A stretch of 64,000 bases of DNA from Pieris napi (Eukaryota; Arthropoda; Insecta; Lepidoptera; Pieridae): NCBI RefSeq assembly GCF_905475465.1, contig NC_062240.1, positions 1,441,001-1,505,000 on the forward strand, written 5' to 3'. Positions 47,176-59,345 of this stretch are shown one piece after another; position 1 is the first letter of the stretch, and the number at the start of each line of letters is the position of its first letter. Both the position numbers and the translations under genes were made by a program. Below the pieces are notes generated by a model that was not told where the DNA came from, did not search any database, and was given only the letters and a program-made list of their open reading frames with translations.

Positions 47176-47400
47176 TTATCTGCGCATACGACAAGCGGAT
47201 CTAGCGATATCGTCAAATATAGCAAATACGAAAAATTTCTTTGGATGTTTTCGAATTTTACAAAACTTATAGAACTTGTATAAAACTTTCCACTTAGTAG
47301 CCTGTGACTCCAAAGGGGGTGTACCCAGTATTCTTTTCGCTGTTTTATCTTCTGAGTCTGATGAGTTCACAGACAGCGACCGTCTCTTCGAAATCTATAT
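47176..47400 (-). pseudogene. Coding-like remnant of unknown family
   Basis: The minus-strand frame includes SVNSSDSEDKTAKRILGTPP, then WKVLYKFYKFCKIRKHPKKF and DDIARSACRMRR. Rich in charged residues and followed upstream by more open sequence. Possibly part of a transposase; not recognised. Confidence 0.3.
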
Positions 47401-47576
47401 CGGTAAATGACGCTTCGATTTCAAAAAAGCGCGCTTAGCCTTAGAAACATGTTATGTGGCTAGTACTTGGAATACAATTAAAGATTTTTATGATCATCAT
47501 CTATAACTGATTTTTCTTGTTCCAGCGATGCACATTTGGGCGTGACACACCGGATTGAGACGAATCAATCCCCGCG

Positions 47577-48075
47577 ATGTCACAAACGCCCCACGGACGC
47601 GGCCGCGCGCGTCACCCGGGACCTCCCTCTCCTGCTCACTACCGTCCGCCCTCCCCGTGGGCTCCGAGCCCCCCACCTTTGATATCTGGACCACGACACT
47701 CCACAGCTATCCTTTCTCCCCCACCAGTTCAACCTTCACCAAAACCCTTCCGTCCACTCCACTCTCCTCATTTACGACAACACTCACCTTCACCTAGCTC
47801 TCATTTCTCCATCTCTCCATATCCGACCTCCCCTTACCCCATTTCGCCAACGTTGGGCCAAAGTCCTGAATACTATTACTCGTCGCCGTATGAAACACGA
47901 GAGTATGATTACGCCGGCGTACCATTGGAGCCTCCACCGCCACCGAGGCCGATGATATATGAGGAGGACGAGGAACGAGGTCCATCGACAGCTGAGATCA
48001 TAGCGAACCAGTCTCAAGAAGGATATGTGGATGAGAAGCTTGCAGAGTACCAAGCCACGATTCAGCTTTTGCAAG
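47577..48075 (+). CDS. Proline-rich first coding exon of an unidentified large gene
   Basis: The exon appears to begin at 47526 after the acceptor TTGTTCCAG and ends at the donor GCAAG|GTTAGT (48076), phase 1, so translation continues beyond the window or in an exon I could not find. The ATG at 47577 is chosen because the same frame has a TGA upstream inside the exon. An out-of-frame five-codon upstream ORF starts at 47528. The 166 residues begin with an Arg/Pro/Ser-rich region (about 1-105), pass through a Tyr-rich part (98-115), a proline run and an acidic patch (EEDEER), and end in a likely start of a coiled coil (YVDEKLAEYQATIQLLQ). GC content and codon order differ sharply from the surrounding intron, which supports coding. 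I do not recognise the family; it could be a cytoskeletal or synaptic scaffold, but that is a guess. Confidence 0.75.
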
Positions 48076-48304
48076 GTTAGTTTCTAGTAACAATATATTT
48101 CACTGCACTGTGCTAAAACTTGAACCTCTGAAATATTTAATGGAAATTAAATTAATAAATAATTGTTAGCAAAGGCTGTTGCCTTATGAACTTTATGTAT
48201 AACGATCAAGACGAAGTTATTTTAAGGTTTATTTTAATAAAATAGACTTAGGTATACCGTACCAAATATAAATAACTTCGAAACTTGCTTGCCCTAATGA
48301 AATA

Positions 48305-48455
48305 AGTTAGCGCCTGGTCGATAGTACCGGTGACCCCAAAGCTGTTGCTTTCCTCGCTCAACCAATAAGTATCGCAATACAGTGAGGAAATGCTGCCAGC
48401 GTTAAAGGTACACTTCCACAGGGACCTTTATTTAAGTTTGTTTAAATTTTTTTAA
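48305..48455 (+). mobile_element. LINE C-terminal remnant (uninterrupted relative of 25970-26200)
   Basis: Plus-strand reading: RLVDSTGDPKAVAFLAQPIS, IAIQ, stop, GNAASVKGTLPQGPLFKF. It aligns with the minus-strand remnant in triokinase intron 2, and runs without interruption through the point where the hAT element inserted there. Confidence 0.75.
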
Positions 48456-49847
48456 TCATTATGTAGGTTAAGAATATTGTAAATATTGCTTAAATTAATA
48501 TTCTGTTGATATAATTTTAATGACACATTGCACAAAACGTTTAACAATACATCTGCGTCAGATAATGAAGAAAGCAGAATCGAAAAACCTTGACGCTAAA
48601 AATAGCAAATAAAATTAGTATCACTGTGGGGCGCCTGCTTCGTGATGTGAGGATAGATTCGAATTTGAAAAATTCATTATTAATATTTATTTTGACTATA
48701 CGTTCATCTGTTTTTGGATTCATATCCTTATGTTCAAGAGTAAGATTGAGAAGTGAGATGTCTTGTTTCTAGGACTTCCGTAACTCACAATGCAATACGT
48801 TTTTGACAAGAATGATTTTGACATATGGGAGTGATAGCGCTAGGATTTTTATCGAAATCGTACTATCAGACTTAAAAAGAAGAAAGATAATTTTGAGAAA
48901 AAGCCGAATAAATATCAGATTTACAATTATAATATTTAGGTATACTGGTTTATGTATAACATGTGATTTTCGCTTTTGGTGCTAAGCCAAAACGTATAAT
49001 TTGGTAGGCGTCCCGAGTGATTGACACTATGTCCAATCACTCTTAGAAGATAGAACATAGGATTAAACTAGGCGGCGACTGTCAATCAATTTTTTGCATA
49101 GAATAAAAATATCTATTGTCGTAAAGGAATTGCGCCAAGAGAATGAACTTTACGTTACTAGGGATGTGAATAACTAAACGGGTGCTTGTGTCGCTTGAAT
49201 GTGATTGGTCCAAACACTTGAAAAATCACAAGCAACGTTTCATTTAGTACATTCTAACACCGTTTTGATTTTAAATACCAATATTGTTATATAATGTTTG
49301 AGATTTTTCTTGAAAAAAGTAAAGTTTGAGTCCAGGTAAATAGTAACTGTAGAATAGGGCTTCAATGTCGGCGAATCGCTTAAACATACAATACATGTAC
49401 AACATGCTGTTAGGACTGCCTAGTGAATAATATTTGTTTCGGTACTGGTGATTGGTGATATTTTTTGCTTGAGATAAAATCACCAAACGAAAACACTCCA
49501 ACAAAATAATCTTAATACAGCTGCTAAAATAACATTACGACTACAGTCACTAATCAATTAAAAAGATATTAAAACAAATATTTTATCTGACGAAGCTCTT
49601 AATTTTCCATAAACACGCCGTCCAAAATAAACAGTTCTCTAATGTATCGATGCAGGCTGTAACACTGAACTGAGATCATACACCTTGTGCCAGATTCACA
49701 CGGCCACTTCCTTTTGCATAAGTATTTCTGTGAAAATTAATGCATAATGTCTATTTTATTACTACGTTGACAGAATTTTGACATTTGCCACTGGCTGCCG
49801 AAAAACAAGCCAAACTAAAGAATGTAACGTACAACGTTTTTTTTTTA

Positions 49848-50030
49848 TGTAATTGGAGGCAAACGGGCAGGAGGCTCACCTGATGTTAAGAGATACCGCC
49901 GCCCATGGACACTCACAAAGCCAGAATGCTCGCAACTGCGTTGCCGGCCTTTCAAGAATTGGTACGCTCTTTTCTTGAAGGACCCTAAGTCGAATTGGTT
50001 CGGAAATACTTCAGTGGGCAGCTGCGTATA
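49848..50030 (-). mobile_element. LINE 3' fragment 'R2' (inverted)
   Basis: AGGCAAACGGGCAGGAGGCT, GATACCGCCGCCCATGGACA, GTTGCCGGCCTTTCAAGAAT and ACTTCAGTGGGCAGCT. Reverse of 42930-43170. Confidence 0.8.
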
Positions 50031-50039
50031 TTATTTTGT

Positions 50040-52130
50040 TTGTAAATAAAATAAAATAAAAATAAAATAAAAATAAAAAGCCTTTTATTTCCCAATATAG
50101 TTAATTAATAAGGTACATTTCTTTATGTGGTTTTCTAAACCTTTGCAAAAACTTAACAAAATCTATTAGTAAATGAATAAATATTATGACTATATTTCTA
50201 TCATGCTAAGTATTATTATTTACAGTTTTTGATATTCTAATTATTGTATGGGAACCCCTCTTCAGGTGAAGGCCTCTTCCAGCTTTTGCCCGTTTTCTCT
50301 ATTTTGCGCTATGTGCTGCCATTTGGGGCCAGCTATTTTTTAATATCTTCTTCCCAGCGTGCGAAAGGTCGCCCTCTGCAAGAGCTGGTTAATTAGATTG
50401 TTTTCTTCGGTTGATGAGTTGGTTTTTAATGGTGTTGCTGGAAGGTTTTGGTCGTACTCTTCCTCGGTGACCGGCCGTCTTGGAAGATGTGATGATTCAT
50501 TTTTGTTAAGTTTATCTATGTTGTGTTTGTACACTGAGAGAGGCGTTGTTAGTTGCTATATGTTGTTGCTGTTTCTTTTATTTCCTTCGTCGCTCTGCAT
50601 GTCTTTCTTGTTTACTAAAAAGTTAAGCATTCCTGGCTTAATCACTCCTTCTGAGATGCTGGAGGATCGTTGAGGTGTTGTGCGACTTTGAACGTTTTTA
50701 TTTTTCTTAGCTGTTTGTGTACTGGTATTTAGAGTATTTTTCTCGGCATTTTTCCTCTGTTGTGGAGAGATAGAAAGGTGCCTTTATCTGTTGTCCGTGT
50801 GGTCGGCATCTGTTTTATTAAGTTTAATTACTACCAGCTTATCGTATTTTATGGTAGCTTTGTTCCCTTTTTCCTGCTCTATTTTGACTTGTTCCTGAAG
50901 AATCTTCCTTTTCTCTAGGACGTGATATGGGTAATCATCTTTTAAATAGTAGCTGGTATCGTTCAGAGCTTTCTTTTGTTGCATTACCTTTATCTTGTGA
51001 CCTAGAGTGGCGAATGTGACCGCGATCGGACGGGGCTTGTCGCCTTTTTTCCCTATTCTTCTAGCAGCTTCTATGTCATGGCAGTTTATATTTAAAGAAA
51101 AATAATTATTCAGAAAATCAATTACATTGTTTTCTAGATGTGAATAAGAACGTTCATTTTCCTCCATACCAAAGAAAACAACGTTTCTTTGCCTTGTTTG
51201 TCTTTCCAACTGATTTAACCTTTGTTCTTGGTTTTCTATTTTTTCTTCGAGTTTTTCCTGATTTCTTTCCAAAGTTTTCAATTTTTGGTCTAATATTTTG
51301 TATATATTTTTTGTTACTTTCTCCGTCACTTCATCTGCGCTTTTTGTAATAGTGGTTTTTTGTTCATCTAAGTCGTTTTGAATTTTTCGAAGTGCTGCCA
51401 TTATCTGTTCCATTTTGATTTTGATTTTTGTATTTTAAGTTGTTATTTTTAGCTTTTGCGACCTCTAGTATCGAGTAGTTGTTTGCGTCGATTGGTACTG
51501 CAGTAGCTGTTCTTGAGATGATTTGGCTATTTGACGCTAGATGGTGTTGTTTATTGACTTAGCAAATTAGCAACGCATTTTAGGTTATTTTTTAAATTTT
51601 TTAAATAGAAAGTTTAATTATTCTTGAGTTTGCATTGAATTGTCACGCACGTTCACTTCAGATTTGTTCCACTATTGACTTATTGTCCGGAAAAGCAACT
51701 TTTGCACGTAGATTTATGGTAATTGACCGTGTAAGCAATAGCACTATTTTATTGGTTTTATCCCTTTTTGGTGTTTATTTTTCACTTGTTATTTGTTCAT
51801 TGGGTTTCTTGCACACTTATTTCAACGATTTTTCAGTATTATCGGAGTTTTTCTCACTTTATTATTTTTAAAGATCAAATTTATACAGAGCACCGTTTTA
51901 TTTTGTTTGTATACTACATTAAATATACATACGAATCGGCTTATAGCGTAAAGACGTCACTCTCCAGGATATCCAGGCGCACGGCTAGATTCCATTATTG
52001 TTCGTTGCGCGATCCCGTTTCGCTTTGTCGCTCTTCGCACTGTTAAGAAATGGAACTCCCTTCACGTTTGATTTTTCGGTTAAATACAACATGGTGCTGT
52101 TTAAGAGAAGAGCAAATGGGCAATTTTAGG
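50040..52130 (-). mobile_element. LINE with intact ORF1 and deleted ORF2
   Basis: Minus-strand element. ORF1 (51413-50784, 209 codons) has a coiled coil (about residues 40-75: LERNQEKLEEKIENQEQRLN) followed by RNVVFFGMEE...RRIGKKGDKPRPIAVTFAT, the RNA-binding fold of L1-type ORF1 proteins. Downstream, 50534-50340 and 50330-50230 carry TFRTLGRRY, KIAGPKWQHIAQNRE and LEEAFT, the end of ORF2; nearly all of ORF2, with its endonuclease and reverse transcriptase, is gone. A TTTTA-repeat tail (plus strand AAATAAAATAAAATAAAAAT at 50045) marks the 3' end. The 5' limit is a guess. Confidence 0.8.
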
Positions 52131-53141
52131 CAGGTGTGACCTTAACCTGTATCGTTCCTTGTACCAAGAATGGTGCAGGGGAACTTTTATTGCATTTAAG
52201 TGTTAAACAAAATAATTTGTACATTTGGCTGACTAACTGGTCTACTTACTGAAAATCACTTTATAATTACGTTTCTTCCATTATTTATTACTATAAAGTT
52301 GTTCATAAACGTATCTATTTCAATAGTTTATAGAGTTAGGAAACGTCATTTTATTTCCTATTAAATGACCATTAAACATTAAGAAGATTTTCACATTGCA
52401 AGTTCTGCTTATTGAAAGTAACTTTATAAGCGATTCCGTTTTCCGAATAACGCCAAGTAATGTTACTTAGATTTAGTTTTTCAAAAGGCACATATCGCTG
52501 AAATTTCTTTTCATCCAAGGTTTAAAAATTGATATTAAAAGAGCGTTCCGAGTGATCTTAAAATATATCTGATACAGCTGATGCGAACGTCACACGCCTA
52601 CCATCTACGTCAGACTTTTATTACTGTCTATCTCAAGAGATTCTCACGATTTAGTCTGGAATCTTAGATCATATTTTATATAACAATTTTTCATTTTGCT
52701 TGACTTCCTTATTTCCTTTACACCGACATTCTTTCTAGAGATCGCTAGCGATTTTTTAAACAAATTATTGTTCTAATTAAGATTTTTATTTACACGCTAA
52801 TGATTTTTTTGCGCGTTAACACAGTGAGTGAAAACACCAAAAAGATTCCATTTAGAATGTAAAGGTGCGTGGGATAAAGTTTAGATCCTATAAGATATTA
52901 TATTCGTAAAGAATTCAACATTCAACACCAGAAATATCATCAATTTCAACATCAGATCTCTTGTTGTTCATATAATATTAGGCAAAAGTTGCCGTTCACT
53001 CACTAAACAACAATCGTCATCTTTAACGGTCATAACCTTTCTTCGTTGTATTTGGATAATTAAATATTGCACAGGGGACTTTGTAGATTTTCAAGTCTCC
53101 TTTTATCATCTCTACCTGTTGATTCAAATAAGTATTATCAG

Positions 53142-53417
53142 AGAGCAGTGTTGGCCTAGTGGCTACAGCGTGCGACTCTCATAAGTCCCTGAAGTCGTAG
53201 GTTCGATCCCCGGCATTTGCTCGAACGTTGAAGGAAAACATCGTGAGGAAACCGACATGTCTTAGACCCAAAAAGTCGACGGCGTGTGTCAGGCACTGGA
53301 GGCTGATCACCTTGCCTATTGCTTGCCTATTAGATTTAAAAATGATCATGAAACAGATTCAGAAATCTGAGGCCAAGACCTAAAGAGGTTGTAGCGCCGA
53401 GTGATTTATTTTATTTA
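53142..53417 (+). mobile_element. tRNA-derived SINE 'R1', copy e
   Basis: Best-preserved copy: A box TTGGCCTAGTGGC (53152-53164), B box GGTTCGATCCC (near 53200), body GAAGGAAAACATCGTGAGGA, GGCTGATCACCTTGCC and end CCTAAAGAGGTTGTAGCGCC. Boxes imply an internal RNA polymerase III promoter. Confidence 0.85.
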
Positions 53418-53837
53418 AGTATTATCGGTTACATAAATATTTTATTGGGCTACTTGACCTATGACTGGTAACACTATTTCAAAAGGTCTTCTAATCACAC
53501 TACTCACTGTACCGACGGCCAATATGTTTACGACAAGAAAATAAGATAATGTAATCTCTATGATCTGAAGTATTCATCAATAATCAGTGCTGCTTCACAG
53601 AGAACAGTGCACACATAATGATCTCATTTTTAGTCATGCCAATTAGAACAATCTGTAAAGCGAAAATTTGTTCCTTTTAGGTTACTATGCCAGCATACAT
53701 GTGAGATTTTAATATTAATTTATGAGAATTTTCGAGAATTTTACCTTGTGATTAAGATTTTAATAATTTTAATGTTAGAATGTTCTGATGTAATTTGTCT
53801 TAATTCATTTATTTATTTTTTCATCATATTTAACTTT

Positions 53838-54040
53838 AAGGTGTTATAAGGGCATAATGGTTTCAACTTCTTGCTTATTTTGTAAAACAAAAACTTTGCG
53901 ATTTAAAAGAATTCGGAGAGTTTATTGTCAATTCTTTTTATCCGATCTACGCCCCTGATTTGAGAACTGGCAGTAAATGTAGAAGCATAATTTTCTTACT
54001 GACGTTCATAAGTGTACACTGCGTACAACAATCATGAACA
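53838..54040 (+). repeat. Dispersed repeat 'R3', copy e (diverged)
   Basis: AAGGTGTTATAAGGGCATAA, ACGCCCCTGATTTGAGAACT, GGCAGTAAATGTAGAAGCAT and GACGTTCATAAGTGTACACT match the family with many changes. Confidence 0.6.
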
Positions 54041-54214
54041 CTTTTACAAGCTTGTAAAGTTTATAGTTATGACATAAGATTTATGATATATTAATATGTT
54101 AAGACAAGAGACGCCTTCATTTCCGAATTTACACGTGACAACGCAACATCGTCGTCGTATGCTTGACAAACTTTTATTTGAGATTATTTAGTCCAGATTC
54201 GGCAGGAAATTCTT

Positions 54215-54520
54215 CTTCTTATTCTTGAAGTGCCTCTCCACTACTGGAGGTTGGCGGGCAGCTCGTCATACTCTTTCTTATTTTTCGCCAAGCGCATCAG
54301 CTGTTCTACGCTGGCCACTCCCGTCCATTCTCTAATATTGCGGAGCCACGACTTCCTCCTTCTGCCAGCGCTTCTTTTCACCTCAACCTTGCCCATCATG
54401 ATTACATGAAGAGGTCGGTACCGTTCGTGTCGAAACACATGTCCCGAGTAACTTATCTTCTTCTTTTTAATGTTCAACGTGAGTTCTCGGGATCGTTTAG
54501 CGCGCAAATTAGCAGGAAAT
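54215..54520 (-). mobile_element. LINE ORF2 C-terminal remnant, second family
   Basis: The minus strand reads ISYSGHVFRHERYRPLHVIM, then GKVEVKRSAGRRRKSWLRNI and REWTG...LMRLAKNKKEYDELPANLQ. The GHVxRxxRY...GKxEGKRxxGRRRxSWLxNIREWTG pattern is the well-known end of insect LINE ORF2. Open through most of this length. Confidence 0.85.
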
Positions 54521-55348
54521 TACACAACCAAAACTGACACTCCGTATGAAAAAAAATATACTTGTCTAAGATGAGCCAAAGAAGGTCTACCCGTGATAGT
54601 TCCGGCACGTGATTAGTCAAGATTCTGCCTGATAACAGATGACTTTTAGAGTGAAAACACATAAACCGTCAAAGGTATGATTTTTTTCGATTTTACTTAA
54701 GCGAAACCCGCAATTAAAACGTATGTCGAAGACAGATGAATCGTTATTTTGTATTATAGTTGTTTAACCATCTGTACAACGTTTTCATTTGTTATTTTGC
54801 TCTACACTTTATGCAACGTCGTATGATTTAATAGTGACGCGTGCCTGATTTATTTATGGAGCTTTCAGCCTAGTTGCAATCGAGTTATGAATGGGATTTC
54901 CTGGAAATTCCTGGAACATATCGAGTGCTGCTTTAAATGGATAAGGATCGTGTTGCCAATCGAATAAATTGCCAATTTTAGCTGGCAATTGTACATGTAT
55001 TAATATCATTTATTTATTTGAAGGCGAATTCTTAGAATTTACCAGCGTTATAAATTTGTACTAAGTACAAATTGGTCCAGGTTTAATGAACGTTGAAGTA
55101 TGTTTAACATATACATAAAATTATAACAGCTACTATTAATTATTATTTTCTTATAAATAATTAGCATTAAGATTTCTTTAGCTAGAATTTTTATGTTTAT
55201 TGAATGATATTTAAGCTTTTATATAATATTTTACCAAAACATTATTGCATATGTATTTTAGAATACAAATATTAATATTCTAATTATGTTTAATTCGTCT
55301 TGGTTCAACTGACAGTTTAACCCACTTTAAAATTTGAAGCAAATTTAA

Positions 55349-55774
55349 GGATGATTCACGGTATACCGTGTCGCGACCGGGCCGGGCCTCGGCCGGGACA
55401 CGTCCACCGTGCGCCGGCCGGGACAGTGGTTCATGTTACACCGGGCTGTTTGGGTGTACGCACGTACGTGTTTGGACGACTATATCTGTTTTTGTCAAAA
55501 AAAAAAACAAAAAAAAATTTAACCTCACTAAGATTTGACGTTGACTGCTCTGCGGGTGCCCGGGCGCCTACGTTCATGTTACGACGTGCCGGGGCCGGAC
55601 CGTGCCGGAGCCGGGAAACAATACCCACCGACATTACAACGCCGTGCCCCGGCCGTGCCCCGGCCGAGCCACGGTCAGGCATGAATTACTTCATACAAAA
55701 GTATATCATTAATGTTAGACCGTGCCCCGGCCGGGGCACGGCCCGGTCGAGACACGGTGTAGCGTGAATCAGCC
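55349..55774. mobile_element. GC-rich inverted-repeat element (MITE-like)
   Basis: Left end GGATGATTCACGGTATACCG and right end (reversed) GGCTGATTCACGCTACACCG extend into imperfect inverted repeats of about 39 bp. The interior has many GGCCGG and CCGTGCC motifs in both orientations, and GC content far above the flanking AT-rich DNA. No protein family recognised; the 138-codon frame is a by-product of the GC bias. Confidence 0.8.
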
Positions 55775-56369
55775 TTTTATATTGCGATGCGTACGATTTA
55801 TATTACAAGAAATAACATGTGAATATTAGAAATTACCTACATAATAAAAACTTTGTTTAATGTTTATTCGTTGAAGTTGAAGCTAAAACGTTTCAAATCC
55901 TACAGAAAAAACAGCACAAAAACGGACTAACACACTACCTTACGATCAAAACATTCTTAAAATTTTATAAAAATCATTTAGTATCTTTTTAAAAAGTGTG
56001 GGTAAGCTTTCTATGTAAATGTTAGGTGAGGACGCGTTTATCTACGCCGTATTTCTTAAAACCAGCAGCGATTGTCTAAAGATTCATTAGTCAATTAATG
56101 ATATTTATTGCAGTCGGATTAATGTGAAATCATAGACTATGCTATTTATGGCATAGGTCAGTTGTGTCACGTATATCCCTTTAAAATTCATATTACCCGG
56201 TTTACCTTGTGGTCTTGACCATAGAGTGTGTTATTGACATTAAGTAGATAATAATAATAAAGCCCGATATATTCCAATCATGACAAAAACAAATTATAAT
56301 ACATAGCTTAGATTATTTTACATTTTTATACCTATTTTTTTATTTTGCTTGTTATTCTATGTATATTCT

Positions 56370-56475
56370 AGCTTCCTTCAGTAGGTACCGTCGATCGGAA
56401 CCCCTTCACGGGTAAAGGCCTCCTCCAGCTCTTACCAACTGACTCTGTCTATGGCTCTCTTTCTCTATTAAGTAG
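56370..56475 (-). mobile_element. LINE ORF2 tail remnant
   Basis: GGAACCCCTTCACGGGTAAA and GGCCTCCTCCAGCTCTTACC match (reversed) the ORF2 end of the LINE at 50040-52130. Confidence 0.55.
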
Positions 56476-56671
56476 GTAATAACCGATTAAATAATCTATT
56501 TAAAATCAAAATTAAAATACATTGATGACTTCCTAACTCTTTTGAAGATTTCGATTGATAAATTCTTTTATTACAGCATCATTGCAGCATCCTTTTGACT
56601 TAAAATAGAATTTGAATGAATATAGCCTATGGCAAAAGAATTTTTATAGTAGTTTCTGAGTTTATATTGTT

Positions 56672-56762
56672 GAAAGCAGTGATGGCCTAGTGGCTTCAGC
56701 GTGCGACTCTCATACCTGAGCTCGTAGGTTCGACCTCAGCTATGCACCACTGATTCTTTTCT
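56672..56762 (+). mobile_element. SINE 'R1' head only
   Basis: GCAGTGATGGCCTAGTGGCT, TCAGCGTGCGACTCTCATAC and GTAGGTTCGACCTCAGC: the tRNA-like part without the body. Confidence 0.75.
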
Positions 56763-59104
56763 TTTCTGAGTTTACATTACAAATAACGTACTTACCTCTA
56801 CAGTGTAGTTAAATGTCTATGTTCCGAGATGTTGCAAATTTTATTTGTAGATATAAAACTATTTAGCGCAGAACAAGCTAAATTGAAAACAGATTAACCA
56901 AGAAAAGTATCTTCGTTTAAATGATTCAAATCCCACGTATGCTCCATATACATTTCTATATTAATAACTTTATATTTAGCGCTCACTCATCTTTATTTAA
57001 AACCCCGATCGTGTGCACCGATCCCGACGCTAACACGAATTTATGTTGTAATTAACGTTTTAAAAAGCTTAAATCTCTTTGGCGAAAACAATGTTTTAAA
57101 TAAACAAAATTGTGGGAACATGGCAACTCTTTCGTTACAACATTTATCACTGTAATTATGCATATTTCAAATTTTATTGAGCGTATAAAATAAGTTTTTT
57201 TCAGTACACAATATAGCCTGTGATACAGAAAAATATTATTTATATTATTTAGCATCTGTTGTTGTTTTTGAATCCTTATTGATTAGTTGCCTGTGGTTAT
57301 ATAGCAAGAGGCAATTATGCATGTGTCATTTGTATGAAAAGTACTTACTACTATTTCGGCGGGAATAGTTTCCATATTTCAAGATGCAAGTGTGTTGCCA
57401 ACCTTTAAGCTTTACTTTATTAAGCGTTTACTACAAACCACATGTAATTATTGTTTCTATGGATCACTTAAGAAACGCCTGCCGTTTGATTAATAGCAAT
57501 GTATTAGTTTAAAATTCAACACGGCGCTGGACAGAAACCGGTCGCTCCAGATGCAAGCCTGCTTCACGATGCTTAGCGAGCTCCCGAAATATAAGAGATA
57601 CAGTTTAAAGTTCGCGGCTTATAATAAAGTATATTTCTTGTGTATATTGATGATATATTTAAAACGTAAAAGCGAATTCTATCTACAGCATATTCTAAAT
57701 GTTTTTACAATTTGGTATATCATCCTTAGATAAATAGCTAACTCAGTCGATATCTAAAGTCGTATAAGTATTATCTTTAAAATCTCAAGTTTCTCGTACA
57801 GTTCGTGATTCCAGACTTCTATAGAGTCACGTTTCTCGTGCGATTTCTAAATGGGAACGCTTAAAGGGAATTTCTTTTTAATATTACGAGATTAAAGTAA
57901 AAGAATTCTTATTAGAATAAATGGAATACTCCTCCTAGTGTTAGATGGCTAAAACATGGATTAGTTATACAATTTATTGATTTGAGTCGATTTGTAAAAA
58001 AAATTACGGTATATGTTTGTTGATGACATGAGACCTTGAAAAACCGTATACATCGTGGGCGTCGTCAGATAAACTTGTCCCTGTCTTACATGACAGACAT
58101 TCTGCGATATTTCTATCTTAAGTAAACTATGTATTCTTAAATAGCATTGTAGTACGTACATTGTTGTGAAATCTATAAATTAGTTAAATATTCAAGTTTA
58201 ATTGTTAGTTTAATGCATCTGAGTTCGAACCGGTAATTTGTTTTACCATTACCATTGGATCATCGGGAAAACAAGGAAACTGGTCATTGGGAATTTAGAG
58301 CTCAGCGAATGAATGTAAGGAATTTTTAAGCATATCCCGTGGGCGTATAATCGGAACGAAACATAGTTTGAATAGCATTCGTATATTACAAAAATCATAT
58401 GCAAAATCTTTATCTATATGTGTGTGTCCTTTGTGGTGGAATTCCTCCAAAATAGCGAGCTCGATGGTTATAAATTGGTTCGCTTAATAGCCCGCGAAGT
58501 ATATTTCTACCGCTTGATAAAATTAATGCGCGTGTAGATGTGAAGTGCAGTATGCGATCAGGAATAGTATTATTATCAATGTTAAAGGCCTGTCCTCTCT
58601 TCCCATCTCTTCTCTATAAAAATAAAGACAACTAAAAGGTCAATGGCAAAAGATTTTAAGGGGTTCACATAAAAGGCAAGGTGCCTGTATAGCGTGGATG
58701 AGTATTTAGACCAACTTTTGCCAACAATTATATTTAAATAACTGAACTGTTAGTATTATGACATCATGATTATTAATATGACATCTGCATGTCTATTTTT
58801 GTATGGCTCATTGTGCGGGGTTTTTATAATTAATCAATCTGAATGTACCACTTTCTTTAAATAAACGATTTTTTATTTAAGAAGACTCCTAAAGAACTAA
58901 AGTTAAACCTTTTGAGTTAAAAAACCTAGTCTAGTGAATATAAGTGCAAGTACACACGAACATAGTGTCTAAACATTACAACACTAAGACTGTTAATGAA
59001 CATTACCTCAGTTTAAGCTATTTATTAGTGTTGTAGAAAAATAAGTCAACATAATATTACTTATTAGCCATAATTATTGTGTTGGCTAGATTGTAATTCA
59101 TGTA

Positions 59105-59215
59105 AAGTCGCACTCTTTTTGAAGTTATACTTCTTTAGGCGCGTTATGAAAAATTGATGAGAGTGAAATTTTACAATGCGCGCGCACCGTGACACAAAAT
59201 TAACAGAATGAAACT
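59105..59215 (+). mobile_element. MITE-like element 'R5', fragment
   Basis: GAAGTTATACTTCTTTAGGC, GATGAGAGTGAAATTTTACA and ATGCGCGCGCACCGTGACAC match the left end of 1822-2167. Confidence 0.65.
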
Positions 59216-59307
59216 TCATTCACCCACGGAAGATGCTACGGCATTGGACATAATTTAAAAACAACATTCGAATAATAATAGAATTTATGTTACACTTAAT
59301 GTAAGAG

Positions 59308-59345
59308 AATAATAATAATAATAATAATAAATATTTATTTATTTA
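59308..59345 (+). repeat. (AAT)n microsatellite
   Basis: About seven AAT units followed by AATATTTATTTATTTAA. Confidence 0.8.

Larger units (their letters stand above)
38115..47525 (+). other. Long intron or intergenic tract (9.4 kb)
   Basis: Between the putative leader exon and the first coding exon at 47577. No host exon found. It holds a LINE tail (39675-39850), 'R2' LINE copies (42930, 43880), an 'R3' copy (43295), a Helitron-like end (44957), a perfect hairpin (45890-45967), a shorter hairpin (46388-46420) and possible coding remnants at 39860-40180 and 47176-47400. Confidence 0.6.

Noticed and set aside
53150..53220. tRNA gene
   Set aside because: The A and B boxes are present, but there is no cloverleaf with paired acceptor stem, and the same head recurs with a common body in several copies. 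It is a SINE.
55351..55767. 138-codon open frame in GC-rich DNA
   Set aside because: It lies entirely within the inverted-repeat element 55349-55774, and the peptide is low-complexity Arg/Pro/Gly. Absence of stops follows from GC bias.
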